Shown here: positions 52,085 to 60,882 of the stretch, piece by piece | How the letters are laid out: the number at the start of each line of letters is the position of its first letter | Numbering within the stretch: position 1 is the first letter of the stretch | Source: JBBQVS01 sp964250765 | Lineage (GTDB): Bacteria; Chloroflexota; Ktedonobacteria; Ktedonobacterales; Ktedonobacteraceae | Length of the DNA: 64,000 bases | Reading direction: 5' to 3' | Assembly: GCA_964250765.1 (NCBI GenBank) | Contig: CAXUHF010000003.1 | Coordinates: forward strand, 1-64,000 | Position numbers and translations under genes: made by a program | The notes under the pieces: model-generated | What the model saw: only the letters and a program-made list of their open reading frames with translations | The model's database searches: none | Told to the model about the DNA's origin: nothing

Positions 52085-52750
52085 ATGGAAGATTTTCGCA
52101 AACCTGAACTACATAAGGCGGCTCTCGCAGAACTCGTTGGAACGTTTTTCTTAACCCTGGCAGCTCTAATAAGTGGCTCACCCTTTGTCGTTGGATTAAC
52201 GTTGGCAGCATTTGTCTATGCCATAGGAGACATTTCTGGCTGCAACATTAATCCAGCCGTTACCGTTGCACTTGTCACTGCCCGTAAACTCTCGCCTATG
52301 AAGGGTGTGTATTACATTATTGTACAGATTATTGGTGCATTGCTCGCACGTCTTGTCGCTGGCCTCGTTGGTACGCTTGCTCCACAATATGTTGCAGGAA
52401 ACATATTCGCAGAGTTTTTCGGCGTAGCATTTTTGATTGTAGTTGTTATGTCTACCAGCGAAAAATATATTCCCAAGTCTGGAAGTGGTATCGCTATTGG
52501 TGCTGCTCTTGCTGCTGGTCTTGTCACGAGTAAGGGTATTCTTAATCCCGCAGTAGCAATAGCGATGGGGCAGGGGCTGACGCAAGGAGTGTGGGCACCT
52601 TTACTCGCGGGTGTTGTTTTTGCGCTGCTACCACGACTCTACTTCATTAAGAAAGACGCATCTCAGTCAAGCGAAGCTGACGAACAGGGTGAACTTCCAC
52701 TCCCTCCACGTCTGGTCGTTCGCTCAGGACTTGGCGAGAATCAACAATAA
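52085..52750 (+). CDS. Aquaporin / MIP-family channel
   Basis: A 221-residue protein with six membrane helices and both NPA boxes (NINPAVTVAL and ILNPAVAIAM). An Ala-Glu in the first helix (AELVGTFFLTL) matches the family. The second half-helix ends NPAVAIAMG without the usual Arg directly after the box, which alters the selectivity filter. Transport of something other than plain water, for example glycerol or a small acid, is therefore possible. ATG 52085 was chosen; a TTG at 52067 would add six residues. Monocistronic. Confidence 0.87.
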   Translation: MEDFRKPELHKAALAELVGTFFLTLAALISGSPFVVGLTLAAFVYAIGDISGCNINPAVTVALVTARKLSPMKGVYYIIVQIIGALLARLVAGLVGTLAPQYVAGNIFAEFFGVAFLIVVVMSTSEKYIPKSGSGIAIGAALAAGLVTSKGILNPAVAIAMGQGLTQGVWAPLLAGVVFALLPRLYFIKKDASQSSEADEQGELPLPPRLVVRSGLGENQQ

Positions 52751-52817
52751 GTATAGTCTTGTGGGACCAGAGCATTCCCTTGCCTCTTATTGGTTAGATT
52801 TTTAAGAAAAGAACCAG

Positions 52818-52895
52818 TGTAGGGGCTATAGTTCATTACGCCCTTGTGCAGCTTATAATGCGCGATGAGGGCGTAATGAATTATAGCCCCTACAA
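52818..52895. repeat. REP-like inverted pair, ATAGTTCATTACGCCC type, short spacer
   Basis: TGTAGGGGCTATAGTTCATT... and its inverse ending TAGCCCCTACA (52894) flank only about 23 bases. One of the compact copies, like those at 39642 and 40297. Intergenic, between convergent aquaporin and MOSC genes. Confidence 0.8.
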
Positions 52896-52974
52896 GCTCT
52901 CTCATCTCTTTCAAAAACTCCTATTGAAAGCGTCTCCTTGTAGGCACCCTAGTATTAGAGCAATACAAACTATA

Positions 52975-53556
52975 TCAAAGCACTCTATACAGTACATCAC
53001 CTGTACAAACAGACACAGTTTTACTCTTGTCCACAAGTTCTGTCAGGAAACCACGCCGACCATCCATGAGAAACTGTAGCGTTTCTTTGACTTCATAAGG
53101 AGCAAGGGGCCTGTTTGCTGCATATGAGCTGAAAGGGAGGCAAGGAACAATTGGCTGGATATCTGTCAAAAGGATGTATTCGCCTGTTTGTGCTTGTTGA
53201 ATAGCTAACCCGTTTTGCAGATCATCGAGAGAAAACGTGCTCTCGGTCTCGACAAGAATATTTTCTCCCGCACATGCATCTACAATATGTTTCCCAAAAC
53301 GGGAACGCATCGACTCGTAGTGACTGGTGAAACCAATTGAGAAACCGTTGTCGCCACGACTCTTCGTTTTTGGATGATTGGCATTATGCACATCAACGAT
53401 CTGTTGACCATTATGTGTCACGCCCACCACTCCTGCTTCTGATAGCAAAAGTTCGTCTACAGTGAGCAGACGTGTTGGATCATAACGTTCTGGCGTTCCC
53501 ACTTTTATCGAAGCAGGCTGTACCTGCATTTGGATGATAGGGCCGATTTTGTGCAT
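52975..53556 (-). CDS. MOSC-domain protein
   Basis: A 193-residue protein. The first 60 residues form a strand-rich cap, then RFGKHIVDACAGENILVET and LMDGRRGFLTELVDKS near the end match MOSC (molybdenum-cofactor sulfurase C-terminal-like) domains. MOSC proteins bind molybdopterin or detoxify N-hydroxylated compounds. The family cysteine is not clearly placed: a Cys lies in DACAGEN, so its role is uncertain. The ATG at 53556 lies five bases after the upstream coiled-coil gene's stop, which argues for an operon with the gene that the TnpB element has split. Confidence 0.72.
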   Translation of the reverse strand: MHKIGPIIQMQVQPASIKVGTPERYDPTRLLTVDELLLSEAGVVGVTHNGQQIVDVHNANHPKTKSRGDNGFSIGFTSHYESMRSRFGKHIVDACAGENILVETESTFSLDDLQNGLAIQQAQTGEYILLTDIQPIVPCLPFSSYAANRPLAPYEVKETLQFLMDGRRGFLTELVDKSKTVSVCTGDVLYRVL

Positions 53557-53561
53557 TATGA

Positions 53562-53960
53562 CTATTTCCCCACGACATAGCGTAATTCTTCGACAACACG
53601 CTCCAACTCTGTTGCTGCATTGGTCGCTGAGGTTGCGCCAGCCGCGAGTTGTTCCGTCACCTGCGTTGCCACCTTTAGTGCGGTAGCAAGTTTCTGGTTG
53701 CTTGTACCCTGATACTGTGCCGCCTGTTCGATATATTGAGCCGCAGTGATTGCACGCTCTAAATGTTGCAAGGCTACCTGTGTATTCACAGTATACCAGT
53801 TGTGCGCTAGTTCGGTCCCAATACCATGAAGCTGGTGTGCCGCGGCCTTTGTTGCATCTGTGTAGTATTGAACCGATTGCAAGCCTACTTGTGACGAATC
53901 GACGACCCACATTTGCTCTGAAGCCGCATCTTGCTGTCGTGTTGCGAGCGAGTTCAACGC
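53562..53960 (-). pseudogene. 3' part of a helical gene split by TnpB element 2
   Basis: 132 codons, entering directly from the element's right end (GCG TTG AAC...), encode ALNSLATRQQDAASEQMWVV and a long Ala/Gln/Thr-rich helical stretch ending ELRYVVGK. The pattern suggests a coiled-coil or four-helix protein. The 5' part lies at 55448-55552. Removing the element joins both parts in frame to a 167-residue protein. No family was recognised. It precedes the MOSC gene by five bases. Confidence 0.6.
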
Positions 53961-54005
53961 TTGACATCCTCCCCATGCATGGAATGCAGGGGATTCCCTT
54001 TATCG

Positions 54006-55181
54006 CTAGAGGGAACTTCCTGTTTCAACGGAGCCAGCATGTCCACGCTTTCGCGTGCCACGTCTTACAGTTCCTCCGCAGGCATTGAGTGCCGAAAGCC
54101 CTTCGGTCACGATATTACACGCCGCGTTGTAGTCTCGATCCGTGACATTGCCACAATCCTCGCAGACGAACACGCGGTCACTCAAGGTCAAATCCTCTTT
54201 GACCCAGCCGCACGCATGGCACGTTTTTGATGAGGGCGTCCATCGGTCAATCTTGACAATGGTACGCCCGTACCATGCGGCTTTGTATTCCAGTTGCCTC
54301 ACAAACTCAGACCAGCCAACGTCTTGGATAGCCTTTGCCAAACAGTGATTTTTCAGCATGTTCTTGACGGCGAGCGATTCAAGACACATCGTTTGGTTCT
54401 CACGAATGAGTCTGGTCGAAAGCTGCTGCTGAAAATCACGGCGCATGTCGGCAATATGAGCGTGCAGCCGCGCTACCTTGAGACGTGCCTTGTTCCTGTT
54501 CTTTGACCCCTTCTTCTTCCTGGTATACTTCCGTTCTAACGTAGCAAGTTTCTTTTCGGCCTTCGCGTAATGCGTAGGATTGTCTATCGTCTCTCCCTCA
54601 CTGGTGATGAGAAAGGACTTTAAGCCTAAGTCAATACCTATCGCCTTGTCCGTCATAGGAAGGGGAGGAATGTTTTCTTCTACCAGTATCGAGACGAAGT
54701 AGCGACCTGATGCATCTCTGCTCACGGTCACACGACTTGGCGTGCATCCATCCGGCAAGGGACGTGACCAGATGATATCGAGGGGGTCTTTCTGCTTGGC
54801 GAGTGTGAGGGTAGACCCGTTCCACACGAATGCACTAGCAGCATAGGTTGCACTCTCTTTTTTGTGCTTCTTGTGGTATTTGGGGTACTTGGCACGTCCC
54901 TCAAAGAAGTTGACCATTGCCTTATCGAGATGTCGTAGGGATTGTTGCAGGGGAACGCTTGACACCTCTTGTAATCATGCGGTCCCCTCTTCCTTTTTGA
55001 GTGCTGTGAGTGCGGCTGAGAGGTCATTGTGAGACAGGCGTTTGCCATGCTCAAAGTAGGAGGTAGTACGTAGCTTCAAGCCCCAATTGTAGACGAACCG
55101 ACAACACCCAAACGTACACGCAAGGTTGTGCGCTTGTTCAGGCGTTGGTATGAAACGATACTTGTAGGCTTTTTGAGACAT
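54006..55181 (-). pseudogene. tnpB: tnpB, RNA-guided nuclease of IS200/IS605 type, broken by one stop codon
   Basis: From ATG 55181 the frame is open except for TGA at 54975-54977, where copy 1 has TGG (Trp, EGTAWLAEV). After the stop the same frame continues to 54006. RuvC residues are complete (IGIDLG, CLESL, TDRDYNAA) and so is the zinc knuckle (CHACG, CEDCG). The protein would be about 391 residues, usual for TnpB. A single G-to-A change explains the loss. Translation could also restart at GTG 54965. Confidence 0.88.
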
Positions 55182-55185
55182 CCGA

Positions 55186-55335
55186 CTACTTCCCTTCTTT
55201 CACGCGGTCATACTCTGCTTTGATGAGCCGTGCAAGGGTTGCTTGCATGGTTTCACCTGCTTGAGCCGCAATGATTTTTAATTGTTGGCGCGTTTCTTGT
55301 GATGCTCGTAACGTCGGTTTCTCTTTCGTTTCCAT
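55186..55335 (-). CDS. Small accessory ORF of TnpB element 2 (49 residues)
   Basis: ATG 55335 to TAG 55186-55188; begins METKEKPTLRASQETRQQL and continues KIIAAQAGETMQATLARLIK. It is homologous to the ORF in copy 1, with the same position four to five bases before tnpB. Ribbon-helix-helix-like pattern; function unknown. Confidence 0.7.
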   Translation of the reverse strand: METKEKPTLRASQETRQQLKIIAAQAGETMQATLARLIKAEYDRVKEGK

Positions 55336-55341
55336 GTATCA

Positions 55342-55370
55342 ATTGTATCATATGCATACAAGCGTATCAA
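55342..55370 (-). promoter_or_regulatory. Promoter of the TnpB element, copy 2
   Basis: Minus strand TTGATA (55365-55370), 17-base spacer with TATGCATA, TACAAT (55342-55347), matching the arrangement in copy 1. Confidence 0.65.
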
Positions 55371-55447
55371 GTGCTAAGAGTACTCAACCCATCACGCTCC
55401 GAAAGGAACGCGTCTCATATCCCCATAGCTGGAAGCTAGGGTTTTAC

Positions 55448-55552
55448 GACGTTCTCGGATAAACAGATGAATTGGCACTGATGACGTATATTTGTCACCT
55501 TCATCCGTCTATACCGTTGTTTTTGTCTTAGATGAGTTAGCGATACAAGCAT
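55448..55552 (-). pseudogene. 5' part of the helical gene split by TnpB element 2
   Basis: From ATG 55552 (minus strand) 35 codons read MLVSLTHLRQKQRYRRMKVT and end SENV at the element boundary (55448). An internal ATG lies at 55504. The frame is the same as that of the 3' part at 53960. AGAGG lies about 14 bases before the first ATG. Confidence 0.5.
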
Positions 55553-55819
55553 AACATATGTGACAACCTCTTACAAAGTGTGCGCATCTTTGACCTGTTC
55601 TGCATGAAAAACTACTACAGAATAGTACTTTTATCATGCCTCGCATGATAGTGATACTGCTTCGTTATACACGTGGAGAAGAATAATTTGGCTTGTGGTA
55701 GGGGTGATTTTTTGTTATTGGTACCTAGCTTTACCTTTTGAAACATGCGATAATGGTAAAACCTGTGTTAGGGGATGTTGACAGGGAACAGAGAGAGGCT
55801 GGAGCTTCTGCTGTCAAAC

Positions 55820-55849
55820 TTGTACCTTTTAGATTGTCCATGCTATACT
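55820..55849 (+). promoter_or_regulatory. Promoter of the sigma / anti-sigma / CHAT block
   Basis: TTGTAC (55820-55825), 18-base spacer, TATACT (55844-55849), about 55 bases before ATG 55904. The 351 bases between this gene and the split helical gene hold no other gene. Confidence 0.5.
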
Positions 55850-55903
55850 TCATTGCGTACATATATAGCTGGTTAGTTATTTTGAAGCAGGAGCTAATCT
55901 TCG

Positions 55904-56704
55904 ATGGAGTCTCGAAACCTCTCCCAATCGTCAGGGCCGTTTCATGGTACGAGGGGAACGGATGGTGCGAACGGTGTGGGTAGTGTATATACTACTACGC
56001 AGCAAAGCGTCGCGCAACCTGAACTGCTCTCGATCAACAATTTGGCTCGTTGTTGCTCCGAAGAGACCAACAAATTTCTCAAGCAGAACGCCTCGAATGA
56101 TCGCTTCTGTTTAGAAATGTTTCGTCGTGCGATTGTAAAACGTGATGACGATGCGTGGGCGTGTATTTATCAGCAGTATGCTCCACTGGTACTTACATGG
56201 GTAACTCAGCATCAGAGTGCAACTCCGCTTTTGGGGCAAGATGGTAGTGGCCCTTTAGTCAATGCTGCATTTGCGAAATTCTCGCAGGCTCTTACTCCTG
56301 TGAAGATGGCGAATTTTGACTCGCTCGCTGCCATTTTGAAATATCTTAAGATGTGTGTTCACAGCGTAGTTGCCGACGAGGTGCGTTCACGTCAGGCTCG
56401 GCAATACGAAGAGACGCTAGAACTTATCGAGCATGAGCCAGCATCCGACGATCCCGCCGATGACGTGGTATCGAATATTTCGGCGCAAGGTCTTTGGAAA
56501 GTTATTCAAGAAGAGTTAAATGGTGAAGATGAGCGTGTCCTCATCTATCTTGCCTATATTCAGGGTATGAAGCCAAGCGAAATCAGTAGTCAACATAAGC
56601 GGCTTTTCCCAACTGTTGATGATGTTTATCGTATTAAGCGCAACGTATTAGAGCGTCTACGCCGTAATCGTCGCTTGCTTCTGTTGTTTCGTGACCATTT
56701 GTAA
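55904..56704 (+). CDS. ECF-like RNA polymerase sigma factor
   Basis: A 266-residue protein. After about 75 residues of variable, Ser/Gly-rich sequence comes region 2 (FRRAIVKRDDDAWACIYQQY followed by APLVLTWV, then a long form of region 2.3-2.4). Region 4 follows near the C-terminus (DERVLIYLAYIQGMKPSEIS ... YRIKRNVLERLRRNRRLL). The -35-binding helix is recognisable, though spaced unusually. The layout fits the divergent ECF-type factors found in multicellular Chloroflexota. ATG 55904 follows AGGAG. The next two genes on the strand encode a zinc-finger anti-sigma candidate and a TPR-CHAT protease. Confidence 0.85.
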   Translation: MESRNLSQSSGPFHGTRGTDGANGVGSVYTTTQQSVAQPELLSINNLARCCSEETNKFLKQNASNDRFCLEMFRRAIVKRDDDAWACIYQQYAPLVLTWVTQHQSATPLLGQDGSGPLVNAAFAKFSQALTPVKMANFDSLAAILKYLKMCVHSVVADEVRSRQARQYEETLELIEHEPASDDPADDVVSNISAQGLWKVIQEELNGEDERVLIYLAYIQGMKPSEISSQHKRLFPTVDDVYRIKRNVLERLRRNRRLLLLFRDHL

Positions 56705-56901
56705 GTGCTTGCATTGCTCATATAACCCTCTTTTCTCGGTTCTTCCGCAAAAGGATAGGACGAGTGCTAAAACGGCAGTATACACCGTTTATTGAAATGA
56801 AAAGAAAAAGTTGTTGAGTAGTAAGTAGTACACAAGCGGCACTGGGGAGAGTCGAGGGTCTACTGCCAAGCCTACTCTCGTTTGACTAGAGGAAAACGCT
56901 C

Positions 56902-57720
56902 ATGGAGTGTAGTAATCCGGGTGCTATCCGTGATGAAGAGTTATTTGCGTATCTTGAAGGGGAGAGTGTGCGACCTGTGGTACGACAGCACCTCGCAGCT
57001 TGTCAGTACTGCTCATCTCAGGCAACGACCTATCAACGGCTAGAACTCAAATTAATTAAAAATCTGTATCGGTGGGATTGTCCCCCCAATCAGGTGCTTG
57101 GTGACTATCAGTTTGGCTTGCTCAGTCCGCAACAGTCTGTTGAGGTTGGGAACCATTTGAGCACATGCGTTCTGTGTAAGACAGAAGTTGCACAACTTAC
57201 TGAGTTCCTTGCGAATGATCCTATGCTTGTGCCACAAAGCCATGTTGCAGCACGTCCTGCTATAAACGCGGTTCGACCTGTGCAGGAGACGAAGCGTGTG
57301 CTAGATGGGCTGCGTGATACGTCTTTTGCGGGTGTCAGACGCATCATCGCAACACTGATACCGCAGCAACCACAAACGGCTTTTCAGCGTAATGGTACAC
57401 AACAGATCGCGGCGTGGCCTCGTCGCTATAGTGCTGAAGACGTAAATGTCTCTATACAGGTAGAGCGTGGCACTGCTCATAAGGATACACTCCAGGTGAT
57501 CGGGTTTGTGGCTCGTAAAGGAACAACGCTTGAAGCGTTAGATGGTACGCCTGTGAAGCTGATTCAGCAAACGCCTACCTCAACGAGAGAAGAAGCGGAG
57601 CTAATTGACGATCTCGGCAACTTCGTCTTTCCTGCTGTTGAAGCAGGAATATACACAATGGAAATTCACTTCAAAGAAGGTATCGTCGTCATCGACCAGT
57701 TACCTATTGAAATACAATAA
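56902..57720 (+). CDS. Anti-sigma factor candidate with two zinc-finger motifs
   Basis: A 272-residue soluble protein. Two H-x3-C-x2-C motifs (RQHLAACQYC near 30 and GNHLSTCVLC near 88) match the zf-HC2 anti-sigma fold, doubled. The C-terminal half (about 170-272) reads like a carboxypeptidase-regulatory or CNA-B type beta sandwich (LIDDLGNFVFPAVEAGIYTM). There is no membrane helix, unlike classic RseA-type factors, so it should hold the sigma in the cytoplasm. It lies 197 bases after the sigma gene and just before the TPR-CHAT protease, which could cleave it. GAGGAAAAC precedes the ATG. Confidence 0.75.
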   Translation: MECSNPGAIRDEELFAYLEGESVRPVVRQHLAACQYCSSQATTYQRLELKLIKNLYRWDCPPNQVLGDYQFGLLSPQQSVEVGNHLSTCVLCKTEVAQLTEFLANDPMLVPQSHVAARPAINAVRPVQETKRVLDGLRDTSFAGVRRIIATLIPQQPQTAFQRNGTQQIAAWPRRYSAEDVNVSIQVERGTAHKDTLQVIGFVARKGTTLEALDGTPVKLIQQTPTSTREEAELIDDLGNFVFPAVEAGIYTMEIHFKEGIVVIDQLPIEIQ

Positions 57721-57742
57721 TATATCATCGAACGAAGGTTCG

Positions 57743-57867
57743 TTGTAGGGGTCTAATTCACTACACCTTGTTAGCATGTACGAATGTGGCTAGCTGTGGA
57801 AATGCTTTACTACAGCCATTAACATTGTAGAATGCCCGCAGGGTGTAATGAATTAGACTCCTACAAC
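57743..57867. repeat. REP-like inverted pair, CTAATTCACTAC type
   Basis: TTGTAGGGGTCTAATTCACT... and inverse GTAATGAATTAGACTCCTAC to 57867, spacer about 73 bases. The left arm has CACTACACC where the right reads GGTGTAATG, a one-base mismatch. It lies in the 184-base gap before the CHAT gene; the CHAT start is 38 bases further on. Confidence 0.78.
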
Positions 57868-57904
57868 GGGTTTACAAATTCCTATCAATCGGAAACGTGG
57901 TCGT

Positions 57905-60865
57905 ATGACACCGCAAGAACTGATTTCGAGTATACTCCTCAAGAGCGAAGAACAAGGGCGGTACTTATTACAAACACAGGTTCCTTTGCTCAACGATGCC
58001 GCGCTCAATCAGTTTGTCTTTCTGCTCAAAAAAGAGACTGACCGTCGTTGGACGAATGATGCACAGGCATCGTTCTTGCTGTCAGGTTATCTTTTACTTG
58101 TTGGCGACCTTACTCGCAATACTTACTTCCATGCACTTGGGCTTATGGCACGTGGTGATGCCTTGCGTCGTTTAGACAACGACCAGGACGCTGTACCCTT
58201 TTTTGATGCTGCTGGTGAAGAATTTCTCTCAATTCAGGATGAAGTAAGTTGGGCAAGGACGCGCATTGGGCGCATCAGCTCCTGTCTGCGTTTGAATCGC
58301 ACCACCGAAGCTCTACGCGATGCAGCACAAGCGCGTGATATCTTCATGCGTAACGGAAAACTACTTCGTGCGGGGCAGATCGACGTAAACGCAGCCGTTA
58401 TCAACTTCGAGCTAGGGCAATACGACGCAGCTATTCGCCTCTTTGACCGTGCCATCGAGACCTACCTTATGCACGGCGAAAATGTTGATCTCAATATCGC
58501 ACGTGCTCGTGGCAACAAAGCACTCACACTGGCTACACAAGGACGCTTCCGCGAAGCTGTCGCCCTGCATGAACTAGCGCGCACAACCTTTCTCGTGCAT
58601 GGTGAACGTGAAGAGATATCGGTGGCGCGTGAGGACCTCAATATTGCTGATATCTATGCTGCACAAGGTCACTATAGCCAGGCACTTTTGCTCTATAACC
58701 AGAGCCGTGCACTCTTTGTGCATTACGCGATGTCTTTTTCAGCCGCAGAAGTGGCGCAGCAAATGTGTTTCTGCTTGATGCGCTTGAACCGTGTGCGCGA
58801 AGCCTACGAACTTGCTGAGGAAACCGTCAATTTTTTCCGTACCTCGCCCGCCCATCATCACAATTTGGCGCAGACGTTGATGCATCAGGCCGCCGCCGCC
58901 TCGCTTGAAGGTGATATTAGCGCAGCAGAAGACATGTTGCAGGAGGCGAGCGATCTGCTGGAAGAGGGAGGCTTGGTGCGTCTTGCCGCCTTTGCACGGC
59001 TTAGACGGGCTGAATTATACTTTGCCGACAAAAAGCTGGATGCCAGTCTGCACGAGGCACAATATGTCGCAGATGCCTTTGCAGAACAAGAGGACCTTCC
59101 ACAACTAGCTCGCGTGACGCTCTTACAAGCACGTATTGCCGAGGCTGAACATAATATACCCACTGCACAATACTTGTGTGACTCCGCGCTCGATATTGCC
59201 AAAAGCCAGGATTTACTCGAACTCAAGTATTCTTGTAATGATTTACTTGGTCAACTCGCGGAGCAACGCGGCGACTTAGAGGCGGCGGCAGCTTCATATG
59301 AGCGCGCAGTTCAGGGCATAGATGAGGTGCAAAGTCGTCTAGTGATGGATGCGCGCACCAGTTTTCTTGAGGATAAAGCGGGTATTTACCAACGCGCTAT
59401 CATTCTTGCCTTAAAGCGCGATGACAAAAATCAGGCCCTGATCTATGTAGAGAAGGCCAAGTCACGTGTGCTGGGTGATTATCTGCGTAACAACATTGAT
59501 ATCCGCTTACGTGCTGGCGACAAAGCGGGGGAAGCTATTCTTGGGGACCTTGCACGGTTGCGCGAGGAACAGGCATGGTTTAGCTCGATTGTTTATGAAA
59601 CTGAAAATGAGGTAAACCTGAGTGATACTGCCATCATGCGCATTCGTACTGTGGGACCAATGAAGGCGCGACAGGAGATGCAGCAACGTGAACGGCACAT
59701 CGACCATCTTTTAGAACAGATGCAACTGCGCTCGGTTGGCGTTCTAGTTGCACGTCCACGCTCAAATTGGACGGACAGTATTGTCACATCGCTCTGGCCC
59801 AAACTCGATCCCAAGTCACTCATGCTCGAATACTACATGACTGACAAAGATATTTACATCTTCCAACTGACACGTAACGGTGTCGATGTGCAGGTCATAC
59901 AGAATGCTGTTCCCAAACTGGACCGCTTATTGAGCTTATGGCGTGCTAATCTTGACCTTGCAAGTCAAGCGGCTGGCAATGCGGATCGTGCTCAAGCCTT
60001 CTTTGGACTACAAGAGAATAGCCTCGGCTTACTACAACGCTTGTATGATCTGCTTCTGCGTCCAGTATCAGATGCACTTTATGCATGTGAGCATGTGATC
60101 GTTGTCCCCTATGGTGTACTACATTATTTGCCTTTCCATTGTCTCTTCGATGGTGTGCAATTTGTTGTTGAGCATCTCGACATATCCTATTTGCCTTCAG
60201 CAGCCCTGCTTGATATCTGTCGTCAACGTGGGCAACGTATCGAAGCCAGTGAGGTGCATCTTGAAGACTCGCTGGTAATGGGTCTCTCCGATCATGGACG
60301 TCTAGCCTATGCCGCTCACGAGGCGGAGGTGGTGGCGAAACAACTGGGTGCGCCTTGTGCTCTGGATGATGAGGCAACTACAACGCTGTTAGAGCATTAT
60401 GGAGCACGAAGCCCTATCGTACATATCGCAGCACATGGCCTGTTTCGCCTTGATGCCCCTAATTTCTCGCATGTCAAACTTGCTGATCGCCAGCTTAGTG
60501 CAAGCGAAGTGTTTAATCTTGACCTTTCGGCCTGTTCGCTCGTTACGCTCAGTGCTTGTGAGACCGGACGTGCTGTTGTACGCGGCGTCGATGAGGTCAT
60601 CGGGCTTGGACGAGGTTTTCTCTACGCAGGTGCAGCTTCTCTTTTGCCTACGCTCTGGAAAGTAGATGATGCTAGTAGTGCAGAACTGATGGAGATGTTT
60701 TATCAAGCCCTCTTGCATGGCTACCCAAAAGCCTCGGCACTAGCCCAAGCACAGCGCGCGTTTCTTGCTCGTGCGCGAACCTCTGTCCGTCCCTATCGTG
60801 TCCACCCCTATTTCTGGGCCGCGTTCCATTTGATCGGTGACTTTGGCCCATTGTTTCGAGTATGA
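57905..60865 (+). CDS. TPR-CHAT protease (caspase-like)
   Basis: A 986-residue protein. Residues about 50-480 are tetratricopeptide-like repeats (GQYDAAIRLFDRAIETY and others). About 500-640 is a helical linker, and about 660-986 the CHAT domain (caspase HetF associated with TPRs). The dyad is His844 in HIAAHGLF and Cys885 in LSACETG, both intact. GRGFLYAGAASLLPTLWKVD and FWAAFHLIGD complete the signature. CHAT proteases cut specific partners when the TPR part receives a signal. The sigma and zinc-finger anti-sigma genes lie upstream, so the anti-sigma is the most likely substrate. The ATG at 57905 lacks a strong ribosome site. Confidence 0.92.
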   Translation: MTPQELISSILLKSEEQGRYLLQTQVPLLNDAALNQFVFLLKKETDRRWTNDAQASFLLSGYLLLVGDLTRNTYFHALGLMARGDALRRLDNDQDAVPFFDAAGEEFLSIQDEVSWARTRIGRISSCLRLNRTTEALRDAAQARDIFMRNGKLLRAGQIDVNAAVINFELGQYDAAIRLFDRAIETYLMHGENVDLNIARARGNKALTLATQGRFREAVALHELARTTFLVHGEREEISVAREDLNIADIYAAQGHYSQALLLYNQSRALFVHYAMSFSAAEVAQQMCFCLMRLNRVREAYELAEETVNFFRTSPAHHHNLAQTLMHQAAAASLEGDISAAEDMLQEASDLLEEGGLVRLAAFARLRRAELYFADKKLDASLHEAQYVADAFAEQEDLPQLARVTLLQARIAEAEHNIPTAQYLCDSALDIAKSQDLLELKYSCNDLLGQLAEQRGDLEAAAASYERAVQGIDEVQSRLVMDARTSFLEDKAGIYQRAIILALKRDDKNQALIYVEKAKSRVLGDYLRNNIDIRLRAGDKAGEAILGDLARLREEQAWFSSIVYETENEVNLSDTAIMRIRTVGPMKARQEMQQRERHIDHLLEQMQLRSVGVLVARPRSNWTDSIVTSLWPKLDPKSLMLEYYMTDKDIYIFQLTRNGVDVQVIQNAVPKLDRLLSLWRANLDLASQAAGNADRAQAFFGLQENSLGLLQRLYDLLLRPVSDALYACEHVIVVPYGVLHYLPFHCLFDGVQFVVEHLDISYLPSAALLDICRQRGQRIEASEVHLEDSLVMGLSDHGRLAYAAHEAEVVAKQLGAPCALDDEATTTLLEHYGARSPIVHIAAHGLFRLDAPNFSHVKLADRQLSASEVFNLDLSACSLVTLSACETGRAVVRGVDEVIGLGRGFLYAGAASLLPTLWKVDDASSAELMEMFYQALLHGYPKASALAQAQRAFLARARTSVRPYRVHPYFWAAFHLIGDFGPLFRV

Positions 60866-60882
60866 TGCGTGACATGAATAAT

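Larger units (their letters stand above)
53961..55447 (-). mobile_element. TnpB-only IS200/IS605-type element, copy 2
   Basis: Left end GTAAAACCC at 55447, right end GGATGTCAA at 53961 (both minus strand). It encodes the same small ORF and a tnpB with one nonsense codon; no tnpA. The right-end hairpin pairs CCCCTGCATTCC with the mirrored GCATGGGG side. The element has inserted inside an open reading frame. Confidence 0.8.

Noticed and set aside
55670..55730. Single REP unit at GTGGTAGGGGTGATTTTTTG
   Set aside because: GTAGGGG is present but no hairpin follows, so it does not meet the unit definition.
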